64,000 nucleotides of DNA from Streptomyces hoynatensis (GCF_003626535.1 NZ_RBAL01000003.1:62001-126000), one strand, 5' to 3'; numbered from the stretch's first letter, positions 43,706 to 52,743 are shown. Translations and numbers: made by a program. Notes: generated by a model not told the origin, from the letters alone.

Positions 43706-45568
43706 CTACAGGTCGTCGGGGGCGGGTCTGCTGCGGGAGGAGAGCACCTCGCCGTACGCCTGCATGAGGTCGGGCAGGCGCAGCGTCGCCAGCTCCTCCC
43801 TGGTGGGGGCCGTGTTCGACTCGGCGAGCCGCATGTCGCGGAAGGCGCAGCAGGACTCGTAGAGCGTCCGCAGGAAACGGCCGTTGCCCAGCTCGTCGAT
43901 CCAGCCCTCGGCGACCACGTGCGCGGTGATGCTCCGCAGCTCCTCCAGCGCCTCCGGGTCCCAGAGGTCGCCGTGCTCGGCGGCGAGCAGCTCGCCGATC
44001 GCCGTCAGCTCCTTCGGCGTGTAGCTGGGGAACTCCACCCGCGCCGAGAAGCGCGAGCCGAGGCCGGGGTTGGCGGCCAGCAGCCGGTCCATGCCCTCGG
44101 GGTACCCGGCCAGGATCACCACCAGGTGCTCCCTGCTGTCCTCGGCCCGCTTCAGCAGCACCTGCAGCGCCTCGTCCCCGTAGGCGTCGCCGCGGCTGTA
44201 GCCGGTGTGGACCAGGCTGTACGCCTCGTCGATGAACAGCACGCCGCCGAGCGCCGAGTCGATCAGCCGATTGGCCTTCACCGCGGTCTGCCCGAGGAAC
44301 TCGCCGACCAGGTCCGCCCGTTGGGCCTCCACCAGCCGGTCGTGGCTGAGCAGCCCGAGCGCGTGGAAGACGCGGCCGAGGATGCGGGCCACGGTCGTCT
44401 TGCCGGTGCCCGAGGGGCCGGAGAACACGAAGTGCCGCTTGGGCGGTTGCACCGGCAGCCCCTGCCCCGAGCGCAGCCTGGCCATCCGCAGCTGCGCCGA
44501 CATGGCCCGCACCTGCTCCTTCACCGGCCCGAGCCCCACCATCCGGTCCAGCTCGGCGAGCGTACGCTCGAGCAACGCCGGGTCCGCGGGCGGCGGCAGC
44601 GGCACGGCGCCCGCCGGCCAGGCCCCGTGCCCGGGCACGGGGCCCCCCTCGGCCCCGGCCGGCGCCGCGGGGGAGGGCACCCGCCCGGCCGGCAGGTCGA
44701 GCGCGCCGAGGGCCGCCTCGGCGCCGCCGGGCAGGCCCCCGGCCCCCGGCGGGCGGGCCGCGGCCCCGGGCGGGGCGGCGAGCAGTTCCGCGTCCGGGTC
44801 CTCCGCGGCCAGCGCGGTCAGCCGCTCGGCGGTGTCCATGAACTCGGGGTCGGCGTGCTGCACCGCCCGGTAGAGGGGGATCGCCGCCGCGCTGCGCCCG
44901 CTGCCCTCCCGCGCCCTCGCCAGCCAGTACCGCAGCTCCTTGCGCTGCGGCTGCTCGCTGCGGCAGCGCATCAGCGCGGCGGTCAGCAGCGGCTCCGCCT
45001 GCTCGAACATCTCCAGCCGAACCCGCGCCATGCCCGCGAACAGCCCTGCCTCCACGCCGAGTTGCGGATCGTCCACGAGGGTGGCGGTGAACCGGAAGAG
45101 GCCCTCCCAGTCCTTGGAGAGGTAGCAGCGGCAGGCGTGCAGGAACCTGGCGTACGGATCGGACTCCGGCGGCGGGCACTGCGCCAGCGCCCGGTCCAGC
45201 TCGGTCATCCTGCGGCCGTCGAGCAGGTGGGAGGCGTAGGCGAGCAGCAGGTCGCGCCCGGTCTCCAGCACCGGTTGCACCCACCAGCCCAGCCAGTACC
45301 AGGAGCTGAGCGGGCGGCCGTGCCGCTCGCGCTGCTCCCCGAACCGGGCGCGGTTGCGGTACATCTGGCTCAGGGCCGTCGGCACGTCGGCGCGCAGCGC
45401 GTGCAGCCCGAGCCAGGCGTCGGCCATGCCCGGGTCCTCGCGCACCGCCGCCCTGAACTCCTCCTCCGCCTCGGCGTAGGCGGCGGAGGCATACGCGTCC
45501 ACGCCGCGCAGCCAGGCCAGCTCGGCGCCGGTGCCCTGGGGTGGGGTGCCGTGCGTGCCAGAACTCAT
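43706..45568 (-). CDS. AAA+ ATPase of the CbxX/EccA type with N-terminal TPR-like region
   Basis: 620 residues. The N-terminal 270 residues are helical repeats resembling TPR (ELAWLRGVDAYASAAYAEAEEEFRAAVREDP, AAAIPLYRAVQ). A Pro/Ala/Gly linker (about 275-345) leads to an AAA+ module with Walker A SGPSGTGKTT (about 382-390), Walker B GVLFIDEAYSL, sensor ANPGLGSRFSARVEFPSY. The layout is that of EccA, the cytosolic ATPase of type VII secretion, but no ESX genes (eccB-E, esxAB, mycP) are in the window. ATG 45568. A P-loop kinase gene lies just upstream on the same strand. Confidence 0.83.
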   Translation of the reverse strand: MSSGTHGTPPQGTGAELAWLRGVDAYASAAYAEAEEEFRAAVREDPGMADAWLGLHALRADVPTALSQMYRNRARFGEQRERHGRPLSSWYWLGWWVQPVLETGRDLLLAYASHLLDGRRMTELDRALAQCPPPESDPYARFLHACRCYLSKDWEGLFRFTATLVDDPQLGVEAGLFAGMARVRLEMFEQAEPLLTAALMRCRSEQPQRKELRYWLARAREGSGRSAAAIPLYRAVQHADPEFMDTAERLTALAAEDPDAELLAAPPGAAARPPGAGGLPGGAEAALGALDLPAGRVPSPAAPAGAEGGPVPGHGAWPAGAVPLPPPADPALLERTLAELDRMVGLGPVKEQVRAMSAQLRMARLRSGQGLPVQPPKRHFVFSGPSGTGKTTVARILGRVFHALGLLSHDRLVEAQRADLVGEFLGQTAVKANRLIDSALGGVLFIDEAYSLVHTGYSRGDAYGDEALQVLLKRAEDSREHLVVILAGYPEGMDRLLAANPGLGSRFSARVEFPSYTPKELTAIGELLAAEHGDLWDPEALEELRSITAHVVAEGWIDELGNGRFLRTLYESCCAFRDMRLAESNTAPTREELATLRLPDLMQAYGEVLSSRSRPAPDDL

Positions 45569-45620
45569 GACGACCCCCACAACGGGCTCCCGCTGCCTTG
45601 TCCCCAGCACCCGCGGGGCC

Positions 45621-46199
45621 TCAGCCGCAGGCATCGTAGCCGGGGCCCCTTGGTCTCATCAGGATATCCGCAAAGGGCTTTGACGGATCATCAGCGAAGT
45701 GCCCGGCCTCGGCCGCCGTCCACTCCCGCCAGAACTCCGTCAGTTCCGCGCCGTCCCTGCGCAGCCCCCGCGCCCAGGCCACCGCGGGCGGCACGGCCAG
45801 CCAGATCAGGAAGGACAGCCGCGGGCGCAGCGCCCGGCGCCCGGCGCCCACCCCCTCGACCAGTACCACGGGCGCGGGCCCGACGGCCTCCTCGGAGCCG
45901 AACCTGCGCCGTTCCCAGTCGTAAACGCGATAGCGGGCCTCCCGCCCGCGGGAGAGCGGCCCGAGCACCTGCACCTCGAACGCCTCCGTCCAGCCGAAGA
46001 ACGACGCGTGGCTCGCCAGGTCGTCCAGGTGCACCACCGGCGCGCCGCCGAGCGCCCGCGCCAGCCGGGCCGCGAGGGTGCTCTTGCCCGAGCCCGCATG
46101 GCCGTCGATCCCGACCAGCCTGACCGGCCCGCAGCGCGGCCGGAGGGCGCGCAGCCGGGCGGCCAGGGCGGCCAGTCCCTCGTCCGGTGGGGAGATCAT
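45621..46199 (-). CDS. Uridine kinase-like P-loop ATPase
   Basis: 192 residues. P-loop GIDGHAGSGKSTL (residues 33-41), VVHLDDLASH (Walker B-like substrate Asp), and VVLVEGVGAGRRALRPRLSFLIWL, the layout of the Udk/PanK-like nucleoside kinase group. The usual His-rich nucleoside site is not obvious, so the substrate is unsure. ATG 46199 is used; a GTG-started form from 46235 is possible. It lies 52 bp upstream of the EccA-like gene, same strand, and may share its transcript. Confidence 0.75.
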   Translation of the reverse strand: MISPPDEGLAALAARLRALRPRCGPVRLVGIDGHAGSGKSTLAARLARALGGAPVVHLDDLASHASFFGWTEAFEVQVLGPLSRGREARYRVYDWERRRFGSEEAVGPAPVVLVEGVGAGRRALRPRLSFLIWLAVPPAVAWARGLRRDGAELTEFWREWTAAEAGHFADDPSKPFADILMRPRGPGYDACG

Positions 46200-46433
46200 C
46201 CCGGCAAGGCTAGCGATGCCACTGGTCGACACCAATATTCTTTCCGACCGTTCCGGGGCAATTACTGGTCGTCAGCTTTCGGACGGGCGATAGTGGTGCC
46301 CGTCGCGCCCGCACCCCACCGAACCGACGCACCCCCCACGCAACCGCCGCATCCGCACCACCCCACCCACCGGTTCCGGGTCGGTGGCCCGGACCCACGC
46401 CAGGAGACGACGGGAGACACCCAGGTGACCTCG

Positions 46434-47804
46434 ATGCCACGCCGAACCGTACTCGCCGCCGTCGCCGCCGCCGCGGTCGGCGGCAGCGCATCCCTCGCCG
46501 TCGACTCGGCCGCCGCCCGGCAGGGCCCGCGCGGTCGCCGCGGCGGCCGGCCCGGGGCCGCGAACGCGTCCGGCATCGAGTACCGGGGCTGGGTCTGCGC
46601 CGCCGACTGGCGCCAGGGCAGCGCCTCGGGCGTCTCCGTGGTGGGCGGGTCGCGCCCCGGCGTGGCCTTCGCCGCCGCGCAGGGCACCGTGGACTACGCC
46701 GACCCGCACACCGGCAGCACCCGGGCCTGGGAGTACGCCACCTGGCTCTCCCCGGTGCACCGCCCCGCCACCCCGGCCACCGAGCTGATCGCCTCCTGGA
46801 ACGCGGACACCCCCGCCGGCTCCTTCCTGCGGGTCGAGGTGCTCGGCACCTACGCCGACGGCACCGACACCCCCTGGTACACGCTGGGGGTGTGGGCCGC
46901 GGGCGACCAGGACATCCGGCGCACCTCGGTGGACGGCCAGCAGGACGGCAAGAGCTCGGTGTGGACCGACACCCTCGCCGTCGACGACCCGGCCGCGGGG
47001 CCGCTGCTCACCGCCTACCGGCTGCGGCTGACGCTCTACCGGGCCCCCGGCTCGGCCGCGGTGCCCACCGTGTGGCGGCTGGGCGCGATGACCTCGGCCG
47101 TGCCCGACCGCTTCGAGGTGCCCGCCACCGAGCCCGGGCCCGCCGCGGGCGTGGAGCTCACGGTGCCCGCGTACTCGCAGGACGTCCACGACGGCCAGTA
47201 CCCCGAGTACGACGGCGGGGGCGAGGCCTGGTGCAGCCCGACCTCCTCGCAGATGATCATCGAATCCTGGGGCCGCCGCCCCAGCCCGGAGCAACTCTCC
47301 TGGGTCGACCCGGACTTCGCCGACCCGCAGGTGTGCCACGCGGCCCGTTTCACCTTCGACTACCAGTACGAGGGCTGCGGCAACTGGCCCTTCAACGCCG
47401 CCTACGCCGCCACCTACCCCGGGCTGCAGGGGGTCGTCACCCGCCTCGCCTCCCTGTCCGAGGCGGAGACGCTGATCGCCGCGGGCATCCCGCTGATAAC
47501 GTCCCAGTCCTTCGTCGAGTCCGAGCTCGACGGCGCGGGCTACGGCACCTCGGGCCACCTGATGACGGTGATCGGCTTCACCGCGGAGGGCGACGTGATC
47601 GCCAACGACCCGGCGAGCCCGGACAACGCCGCCGTCCGGCACGTCTATCCCCGGCGATCCTTCGAGAACATCTGGCTGCGGACCAAGCGGTACGACGCGG
47701 CGGGCAACGTGAAGAGCGGCACCGGCGGGGTCTGTTACCTCTACTTCCCGGTCTCCCTCACCGCGGCCCAGCGGCGTGCCCTGGCCGCCGTGGGAGTGCG
47801 CTGA
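46434..47804 (+). CDS. Exported C39-like cysteine peptidase family protein
   Basis: 456 residues. N-terminal PRRTVLAAVAAAAVGG is a twin-arginine signal, cleavage near AAARQ. Residues 45-220 form a beta-rich domain; residues 230-450 form a papain-like Peptidase_C39_2 domain with Cys267 (EAWCSPTSSQM), His375 (SGHLMTVIGF) and the ANDPAS loop giving the Asn/Asp. ATG 46434 has AGGTGA 5 bp upstream; GTG 46425 is an alternative. The upstream gap holds two copies of ACTGGTCG at 46221 and 46264. A very strong hairpin follows. Substrate unknown. Confidence 0.82.
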   Translation: MPRRTVLAAVAAAAVGGSASLAVDSAAARQGPRGRRGGRPGAANASGIEYRGWVCAADWRQGSASGVSVVGGSRPGVAFAAAQGTVDYADPHTGSTRAWEYATWLSPVHRPATPATELIASWNADTPAGSFLRVEVLGTYADGTDTPWYTLGVWAAGDQDIRRTSVDGQQDGKSSVWTDTLAVDDPAAGPLLTAYRLRLTLYRAPGSAAVPTVWRLGAMTSAVPDRFEVPATEPGPAAGVELTVPAYSQDVHDGQYPEYDGGGEAWCSPTSSQMIIESWGRRPSPEQLSWVDPDFADPQVCHAARFTFDYQYEGCGNWPFNAAYAATYPGLQGVVTRLASLSEAETLIAAGIPLITSQSFVESELDGAGYGTSGHLMTVIGFTAEGDVIANDPASPDNAAVRHVYPRRSFENIWLRTKRYDAAGNVKSGTGGVCYLYFPVSLTAAQRRALAAVGVR

Positions 47805-47810
47805 GCGGCC

Positions 47811-47867
47811 GGCCGCCGGGCCCCGGCGAGGCGCCGTACGGCACGCCCTCGCCGGGGCCCGGCGGCC
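47811..47867. terminator. Very strong bidirectional hairpin terminator
   Basis: The 21-bp left arm 47811-47831 pairs without mismatch with 47847-47867; the 15-nt loop itself contains GCCGTACGGC. It separates the C39-like gene from the convergent minus-strand secreted-protein gene. Confidence 0.8.
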
Positions 47868-47887
47868 CGCGTCCGCGGCGCCGGCCG

Positions 47888-48192
47888 CTAGAGGACCAGC
47901 ACGCTCATCTGGTGATCCGAGATGGACAGGTACTCCTCGCCCGGGACGAGCCGGCGGAACTCCGGTTCGACGCAGCCGCTGTTGTCGTACATCCGTATCG
48001 TCTGATCGGTGAAGTTGCTGGTGATGACCACGCCCGCGGGGATCGCGAAACAGCCGCTCGGGTTGGTGTAGGTCACCCCGGCTATGCGGAGGGTGCCGCT
48101 GGCCGCCTGCGCCGGAAGGCGAGGGCCACCGCGAGGACTCCCGCGGCGGCGGCCGCCCCGGCCGCGCCCGCGAGGCGCTTCATGCTTCGCAT
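47888..48192 (-). pseudogene. Small secreted protein gene broken by a one-base frameshift
   Basis: Read on the minus strand, ATG 48192 (AAGGAG 7 bp upstream) starts a classic signal peptide, MRSMKRLAGAAG then an Ala/Val/Leu core, that hits a stop after RRRRPAAPSA. In another frame, LPAQAASGTLRIAGVTYTN continues without a start codon to the TAG at 47888. Inserting one C near 48115-48122 joins them into an about 100-residue secreted protein with signal cleavage at AQA-A and two cysteines in the mature part. Codon use of the downstream part is fully gene-like. True pseudogene or sequencing error cannot be told apart here. Confidence 0.7.
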
Positions 48193-48561
48193 CTGCATTC
48201 TCCTTTCCCGTCTGCCGACGTCAGGACCACAGTGCGCCGAAGCGCTGGCAAAGCGCTGAACGATCACTAAACGGCACCCGGTGGCCGCCTCCAGGCTCGC
48301 CACCCCGACTCCGCTCACGGAGCGTCAATCCCTGGCCGCAGTCTGGCGCTTGGGCGCGGACGCGCGGCATGATCGCCCTACCGGCCGCGGCGACCGTCCC
48401 GGCCCGCGGGCCGGTGGATTCGGCCCGGCCAGGCAGCGCCGCGCGAAGCCGGCGCTCCCCACCCCGTGGCCGCGTCCTCACGTGGTCCTCTCGTCCGCAT
48501 CCCACCAAGGACGACATCCGGGCCGCCGCGATCCGGCGGCCCACGACGCTGGAGGAAGCCC
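48193..48561. other. Intergenic stretch, no gene seen
   Basis: 369 bp between the broken secreted-protein gene and the acyl-CoA dehydrogenase gene. Short open frames here look like noise. It holds an inverted repeat AGCGCTggcaaAGCGCT at 48241-48257 and the start-proximal GGAGGAAG of the next gene. No clear promoter was found. Confidence 0.5.
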
Positions 48562-49809
48562 ATGCCCCCGGTCGAGACCCCCACGCGGGTGCGACGCCAC
48601 CTGCCCACCGCGCACGCGGAGGAACTCCTCGCCCGCACACGTGAGTTGATCCGCGAGGAGGTGCTGCCGCAGGCCGCGGCGGGGGAGGCCGCGGGCGACT
48701 TCCCGCGGGAGACCTTCCGGCGGCTGTCCGCGGCCGGGCTCCTCGGCCTGCCCTACCCGGCCGAACACGGCGGCGGGGGACAGCCCTACGAGGTGTACCT
48801 CCAGGTGCTGGAGGAACTCGCCGCCGCCAGGCTCACCGTCGGCCTCGGCGTCAGCGTGCACACGCTGTCCTGCCACGCGCTGGCGGACTTCGGCACCGCG
48901 GGGCAGCGCGCCGCGCACCTGCCCGCCATGCTGCGCGGCGGGCTGCTCGGCGCCTACTGCCTGTCGGAGCCCGCCGCCGGCTCCGACGCGGCGGCGATGC
49001 GCACCCGCGCCACCCGGGAGGGCGGCCACTGGGTGCTCACCGGCACCAAGGCGTGGATCACCCACGGCCCCGTCGCCGACTTCCTCACCGTCTTCGCCCG
49101 CACCGGCGCCGCGGGGCCCCGCGGCATCAGCGCCTTCCTGGTGCCCGCCGACGCGCCGGGGCTCAGCGTCGCCGCGCCGGAGCGGAAGATGGGCATGAAC
49201 GGCTCGCCGACCGCGCAACTGCACTTCGAGGGCGTCCGGGTCCCCGACGAACGGCGCCTCGGCGAGGAGAACGGCGGCTTCCGCATCGCCATGGCCGCCC
49301 TCGACGCGGGGCGCCTGGGCATCGCCGCCTGCGCGATCGGCGTGGCCCAGGCGGCCCTCGACGTGGCGGTGGCCCACACGACCAGGCCGGACGCGGGCGG
49401 CGAACGCCTCGCGGACCAGCAGGGGCTGCGTTTCATGCTCGCCGACATGGCCACCAGGATCGAGGCCGGGCGCACCCTCTACCTCGCCGCCGCCAGGCTG
49501 CGGGATGCGGGGCTGCCCTTCTCGCGCGAGGCCGCGATGGCCAAGCTGTTCTGCACCGACGCCGTGATGCGGGTGACCGGCGACGCGGTGCAGCTGATGG
49601 GCCAGGAGGGCTGGGACGCCTCGCTGCCCGCGGAACGGTACCTGCGCGAGGCGAAGGTGCTGCAGATCGTCGAGGGGACGAACCAGATCCAGCGCTCGGT
49701 CATCGCCAGGCACCTGCTGGGCCGGGAACAGAGCGCGGAGCGGCCCGCGCAGCCGCGGGTGCCGGCGGGCGCCGTCCCCGAGGCCGTCCCCGGGCCCCGC
49801 GCCTCCTAG
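48562..49809 (+). CDS. Acyl-CoA dehydrogenase
   Basis: 415 residues. FAD enzyme inserting a double bond at C2-C3 of acyl-CoA. Signature GAYCLSEPAAGSDAAAM in the middle domain, substrate/FAD segment GTKAWITHG, second signature VQLMGQEGW, and the catalytic Glu in VLQIVEGTNQIQRSVIARHLLG. ATG 48562 has GGAGGAAG 6 bp upstream. No electron-transfer flavoprotein or other beta-oxidation gene is adjacent, so chain length and pathway are open. The last 30 residues are a Pro/Ala tail. Confidence 0.9.
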   Translation: MPPVETPTRVRRHLPTAHAEELLARTRELIREEVLPQAAAGEAAGDFPRETFRRLSAAGLLGLPYPAEHGGGGQPYEVYLQVLEELAAARLTVGLGVSVHTLSCHALADFGTAGQRAAHLPAMLRGGLLGAYCLSEPAAGSDAAAMRTRATREGGHWVLTGTKAWITHGPVADFLTVFARTGAAGPRGISAFLVPADAPGLSVAAPERKMGMNGSPTAQLHFEGVRVPDERRLGEENGGFRIAMAALDAGRLGIAACAIGVAQAALDVAVAHTTRPDAGGERLADQQGLRFMLADMATRIEAGRTLYLAAARLRDAGLPFSREAAMAKLFCTDAVMRVTGDAVQLMGQEGWDASLPAERYLREAKVLQIVEGTNQIQRSVIARHLLGREQSAERPAQPRVPAGAVPEAVPGPRAS

Positions 49810-49840
49810 CGGGGCCGCACCGCCGCGGGGACCGGCCCGG

Positions 49841-50266
49841 CTACGCCGCCTGGCGCAGCGCGGGCATCCTCGCGGCGGGCCCGGGCGCCGCGACGTGGGA
49901 GAAGGGCTGCAGCCGCCAGTCGAGCCCCTCGGGCAGGGCGGCGAGCACGGCGGTGTCGACCAGCGGCACCACGGGCGTCTCCACCGCGCCGCCCTCCGCG
50001 ACGGCACGGCCGGAACCCGGGCAGACCTGGAGGCCGAACGGGTCCCAGGGCGTGGGGCACAGGGCGTGCTGCGGGAGGGAGTCCCCGGCCCTGGCGAGGG
50101 CGATCGGACGGGCGCAGCCGGGGCAGACGACCCGGATCACCTCGCCCGCCTGCTCGTCGTCGAACTCGTCGTCGAGGAACTCGAAGTCTTCCCGCTCCTC
50201 GGCGAACTCCGATGGCGGAGCGGCCGGTTCGGAACGGCGAGGCGGCTTCGAAGCGCGCATGTGCAT
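49841..50266 (-). CDS. Conserved acidic protein with Cys motif, unknown function
   Basis: 141 residues. Acidic N-terminal third (EREDFEFLDDEFDDEQAGE), then VVCPGCARPIALA and later ALCPTPWDPFGLQVCPG, giving CxxC plus two further cysteines that could hold zinc. The C-terminal part is Ala/Pro-rich with a hydrophobic VVPLVDTAVLAAL segment. ATG 50266 follows GGGGGA. Convergent with the acyl-CoA dehydrogenase gene and divergent from the Lrp gene. I do not recognise a function. Confidence 0.65.
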   Translation of the reverse strand: MHMRASKPPRRSEPAAPPSEFAEEREDFEFLDDEFDDEQAGEVIRVVCPGCARPIALARAGDSLPQHALCPTPWDPFGLQVCPGSGRAVAEGGAVETPVVPLVDTAVLAALPEGLDWRLQPFSHVAAPGPAARMPALRQAA

Positions 50267-50360
50267 CCCCCTTGGATGGCGCTATGGCGTTGGCCACAGC
50301 AAGCATTTCCCGCGGGGTTCGGCGAATAATCGCGCAGCAGAACGGCGTACCGCAGGCCGT

Positions 50361-50380
50361 TTGTGTTGTTCGTCACACAA
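50361..50380. promoter_or_regulatory. Inverted repeat in the divergent gap before the Lrp gene
   Basis: TTGTGT (50361-50366) and ACACAA (50375-50380) with an 8-bp spacer, in an AT-rich patch of the 244-bp gap. It looks like a regulator site for either flanking gene; Lrp-type self-regulation is one possibility. Confidence 0.4.
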
Positions 50381-50496
50381 GTGTTGCGAAAACGTGCCCC
50401 TTTCCCCGGGGGACCCATGCGTCAGGCCGCCCCCTCCGGCCCGCCGGCCCCCGCCCGGCGCGCCGCCGCGACCGCGGGGGCCCGGCGGGGGTCCGA

Positions 50497-50502
50497 TAGG
50501 TT
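50497..50502 (+). promoter_or_regulatory. -10 box giving a leaderless lrp-type transcript
   Basis: TAGGTT ends 8 nt before the GTG at 50511. The intervening ACGGAGCC is too close to the GTG to act as a normal ribosome site, so a leaderless message is likely. Confidence 0.45.
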
Positions 50503-50510
50503 ACGGAGCC

Positions 50511-50951
50511 GTGGAGGAACTGGACCGGCGCATCGTGGAACTGCTCGTCAGCGACGGGCGTATGAGCTACACCGATCTGGGCAAGGCCACGGGCCTGTCC
50601 ACCTCGGCGGTCCACCAGCGGGTGCGCCGGCTCGAACAGCGCGGCATCATCCGCGGCTACGCGGCCATCGTGGCTCCCGAGGCCGTCGGCCTGCCGCTCA
50701 CCGCGTTCGTCTCCGTGAAGCCCTTCGACCCGAGCGCGCCCGACGACATCGCCGACCGGCTCGCCGGCCTGCCCGAGATCGAGGCCTGCCACAGCGTCGC
50801 GGGCGACGAGAACTACATCCTCAAGGTGCGCGTCGCCACCCCCGCGGAACTGGAGCACGTCCTCGCCCGCATCCGCACCCTGGCCGGCGTCTCCACCCGC
50901 ACCACCGTCGTGCTCTCCACGCCCTACGAGTCCCGCCCGCCGCGCATCTGA
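50511..50951 (+). CDS. Lrp/AsnC-family transcriptional regulator
   Basis: 146 residues. N-terminal HTH (LDRRIVELLVSDGRMSYTDLGKATGLSTSAVHQRVRRLEQRG, residues 4-45 region) and a C-terminal RAM/ACT-like domain (about 65-140) with CHSVAGDENYILKVR, the amino-acid-binding and oligomer interface. Feast/famine-type regulators respond to amino acids. GTG 50511 is the start matching the family N-terminus. The amidohydrolase gene follows 66 bp downstream and may be a target. Confidence 0.9.
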   Translation: MEELDRRIVELLVSDGRMSYTDLGKATGLSTSAVHQRVRRLEQRGIIRGYAAIVAPEAVGLPLTAFVSVKPFDPSAPDDIADRLAGLPEIEACHSVAGDENYILKVRVATPAELEHVLARIRTLAGVSTRTTVVLSTPYESRPPRI

Positions 50952-51017
50952 GGCCACGGCCGGCGGCCGGGCGGGGGCGGCCGGGTGCGGGCGGCGCTCA
51001 GCCGGAAGACTTGGGGC

Positions 51018-52667
51018 ATGACTGAACGCACCACCCCCGGCGAGCGCCCGGGCCCCGGACGCACCGTCCTGCTGCGCCGCGGCGAGATCCACAGCCCCGC
51101 CGATCCCTTCGCCACCGCCATGGCGGTCGAGGGGGACCGCATCGCCTGGGTCGGCTCCGAGGCCGCGGCCGACTCGCTCGCCCCCACCGCCGACGAGGTG
51201 ATCGACCTGGACGGGGCGCTCGTCACCCCGGCGTTCACCGACGCACACGTGCACACCACCTCCGCCGGGCTCGCGCTGACCGGCCTCGACCTCGCGGGCG
51301 CCGCCGGCCTCGGCGAGGCGCTCGCGCTGATCCGGGAGCACGCCGCCGCCCGCCCCGCGGGCGAGGTGCTCCTCGGCCAGGGCTGGGACACCACCCGCTG
51401 GCCCGAGCAACGCCCGCCCACCCGGGCGGAACTCGACGCCGCGGCCGGGGGACGCCCGCTCTACCTCAGCCGCGTGGACGCCCACTCGGCCCTCGCCAGT
51501 ACCGCGCTGATGGACCGGGTGCCCGGGCTGACCAGGCGCGAGGGCTGGCGCGAGGACGGCCCGCTCACCGGGGACGCGCACCACGCCGTGCGGCGCGCGG
51601 CCGACGCCGGGATCACGCCGCGGCAGCGCGCCGCCGCCCAGCGGGCCGCGCTCACCAGGGCCGCGGCGCTCGGCATCGGCGCCGTGCACGAGTGCGCGGG
51701 ACCCGAGATCTCCAGCGAGGAGGACCTCGCCGCGCTGCTCGCCCTCGCCGCGGCGGAACCGCTCCCGCGCGTCTTCGGCTACTGGGGCGGACTCGTCACG
51801 GACGCGAAGGAAGCGGAACGCGTCCGCGAACGCGGCGCCGTCGGCGCGGCGGGCGACCTCTTCGCCGACGGCTCGCTCGGCTCGCACACCGCGCACCTGC
51901 GCGAGCCCTACGCCGACGCCCCGCACCACGGCACCGCACACCTGACCGCCGCGGAGGTCGAGGCGCACGTCACCGCCTGCACCGAGGCCGGGCTCCAGGC
52001 CGGCTTCCACGCCATCGGCGACGCCGCGCTCGACGCCGTGGTGGCCGGATTCCGGGCCGCCGCCGCCCGGCTGGGCACCGGCCGGGTGCGCGCCGCGCGG
52101 CACCGGGTCGAGCACGCGGAACTCCTCACCGAGGAGACCATCGCGGCCTTCGCCGACCTGGCGCTCACCGCCTCCGTGCAGCCCGCCTTCGACGCCGCGT
52201 GGGGCGGCGCGGACGGCATGTACGCGCGCCGCCTGGGTGCCGAACGCGCCCGTGCGCTCAATCCCTTCGCGGCGCTGCTGCGGGCGGGCGTGCCGCTCGC
52301 CTTCGGCTCGGACGCCCCGGTCACCCCGCTCGACCCGTGGGGCACCGTGCGGGCCGCCGCCTTCCACCGCACGCCCGCGCACCGCGTCTCGGTGCGCGCC
52401 GCCTTCACCGCGCACACCAGGGGCGGCTGGCGGGCCCTCGGCCGCGACGACGCGGGCGTGCTGGCCCCGGGAGCGCCCGCGGACTACGCCGTGTGGCGCA
52501 CCGGGGAACTGCTCGTCCAGGCGCCGGACGACCGGATCGCCCGCTGGTCCACCGACCCCAGGTCGGGCACCCCCGGGCTCCCCGACCTGAGCCCGGGCGC
52601 CCCGCTGCCCGAGTGCCTGCGCACCGTCGCCGGCGGCCGGGTCCTGCACGACCTGCTGACCGGCTGA
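51018..52667 (+). CDS. YtcJ-type amidohydrolase
   Basis: 549 residues. Amidohydrolase_3 family: TPAFTDAHVHTTSAG gives the first metal His pair, then FHAIGDAALDAVV, RHRVEHAELL and FGSDAPVTPLDPWG with the last Asp. Members hydrolyse formamides, N-acyl amino acids or similar; the metal ligands are intact, but the substrate is not readable. ATG 51018, no strong ribosome site. It follows the Lrp regulator on the same strand. Confidence 0.83.
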   Translation: MTERTTPGERPGPGRTVLLRRGEIHSPADPFATAMAVEGDRIAWVGSEAAADSLAPTADEVIDLDGALVTPAFTDAHVHTTSAGLALTGLDLAGAAGLGEALALIREHAAARPAGEVLLGQGWDTTRWPEQRPPTRAELDAAAGGRPLYLSRVDAHSALASTALMDRVPGLTRREGWREDGPLTGDAHHAVRRAADAGITPRQRAAAQRAALTRAAALGIGAVHECAGPEISSEEDLAALLALAAAEPLPRVFGYWGGLVTDAKEAERVRERGAVGAAGDLFADGSLGSHTAHLREPYADAPHHGTAHLTAAEVEAHVTACTEAGLQAGFHAIGDAALDAVVAGFRAAAARLGTGRVRAARHRVEHAELLTEETIAAFADLALTASVQPAFDAAWGGADGMYARRLGAERARALNPFAALLRAGVPLAFGSDAPVTPLDPWGTVRAAAFHRTPAHRVSVRAAFTAHTRGGWRALGRDDAGVLAPGAPADYAVWRTGELLVQAPDDRIARWSTDPRSGTPGLPDLSPGAPLPECLRTVAGGRVLHDLLTG

Positions 52668-52743
52668 ACGAGTGATCCGCGCGGGCGGCGTACCGCCGAA
52701 CGACGTGCCCTGTGCCTGTCGCACTCGTGGCCGCCCTCCGCAC

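Noticed and set aside
43706..45568. Rubisco activase (CbxX/CfqX) as specific function
   Set aside because: The AAA+ part is of that family, but no Rubisco or Calvin-cycle gene other than the general rpe is in the window, and the N-terminal TPR-like region fits EccA better.
48082..48198. The signal-peptide frame as a complete tiny membrane protein ending RRRRPAAPSA
   Set aside because: The other frame continues immediately with a signal-cleavage-like and gene-like sequence lacking its own start, so a frameshift explains the pair better.
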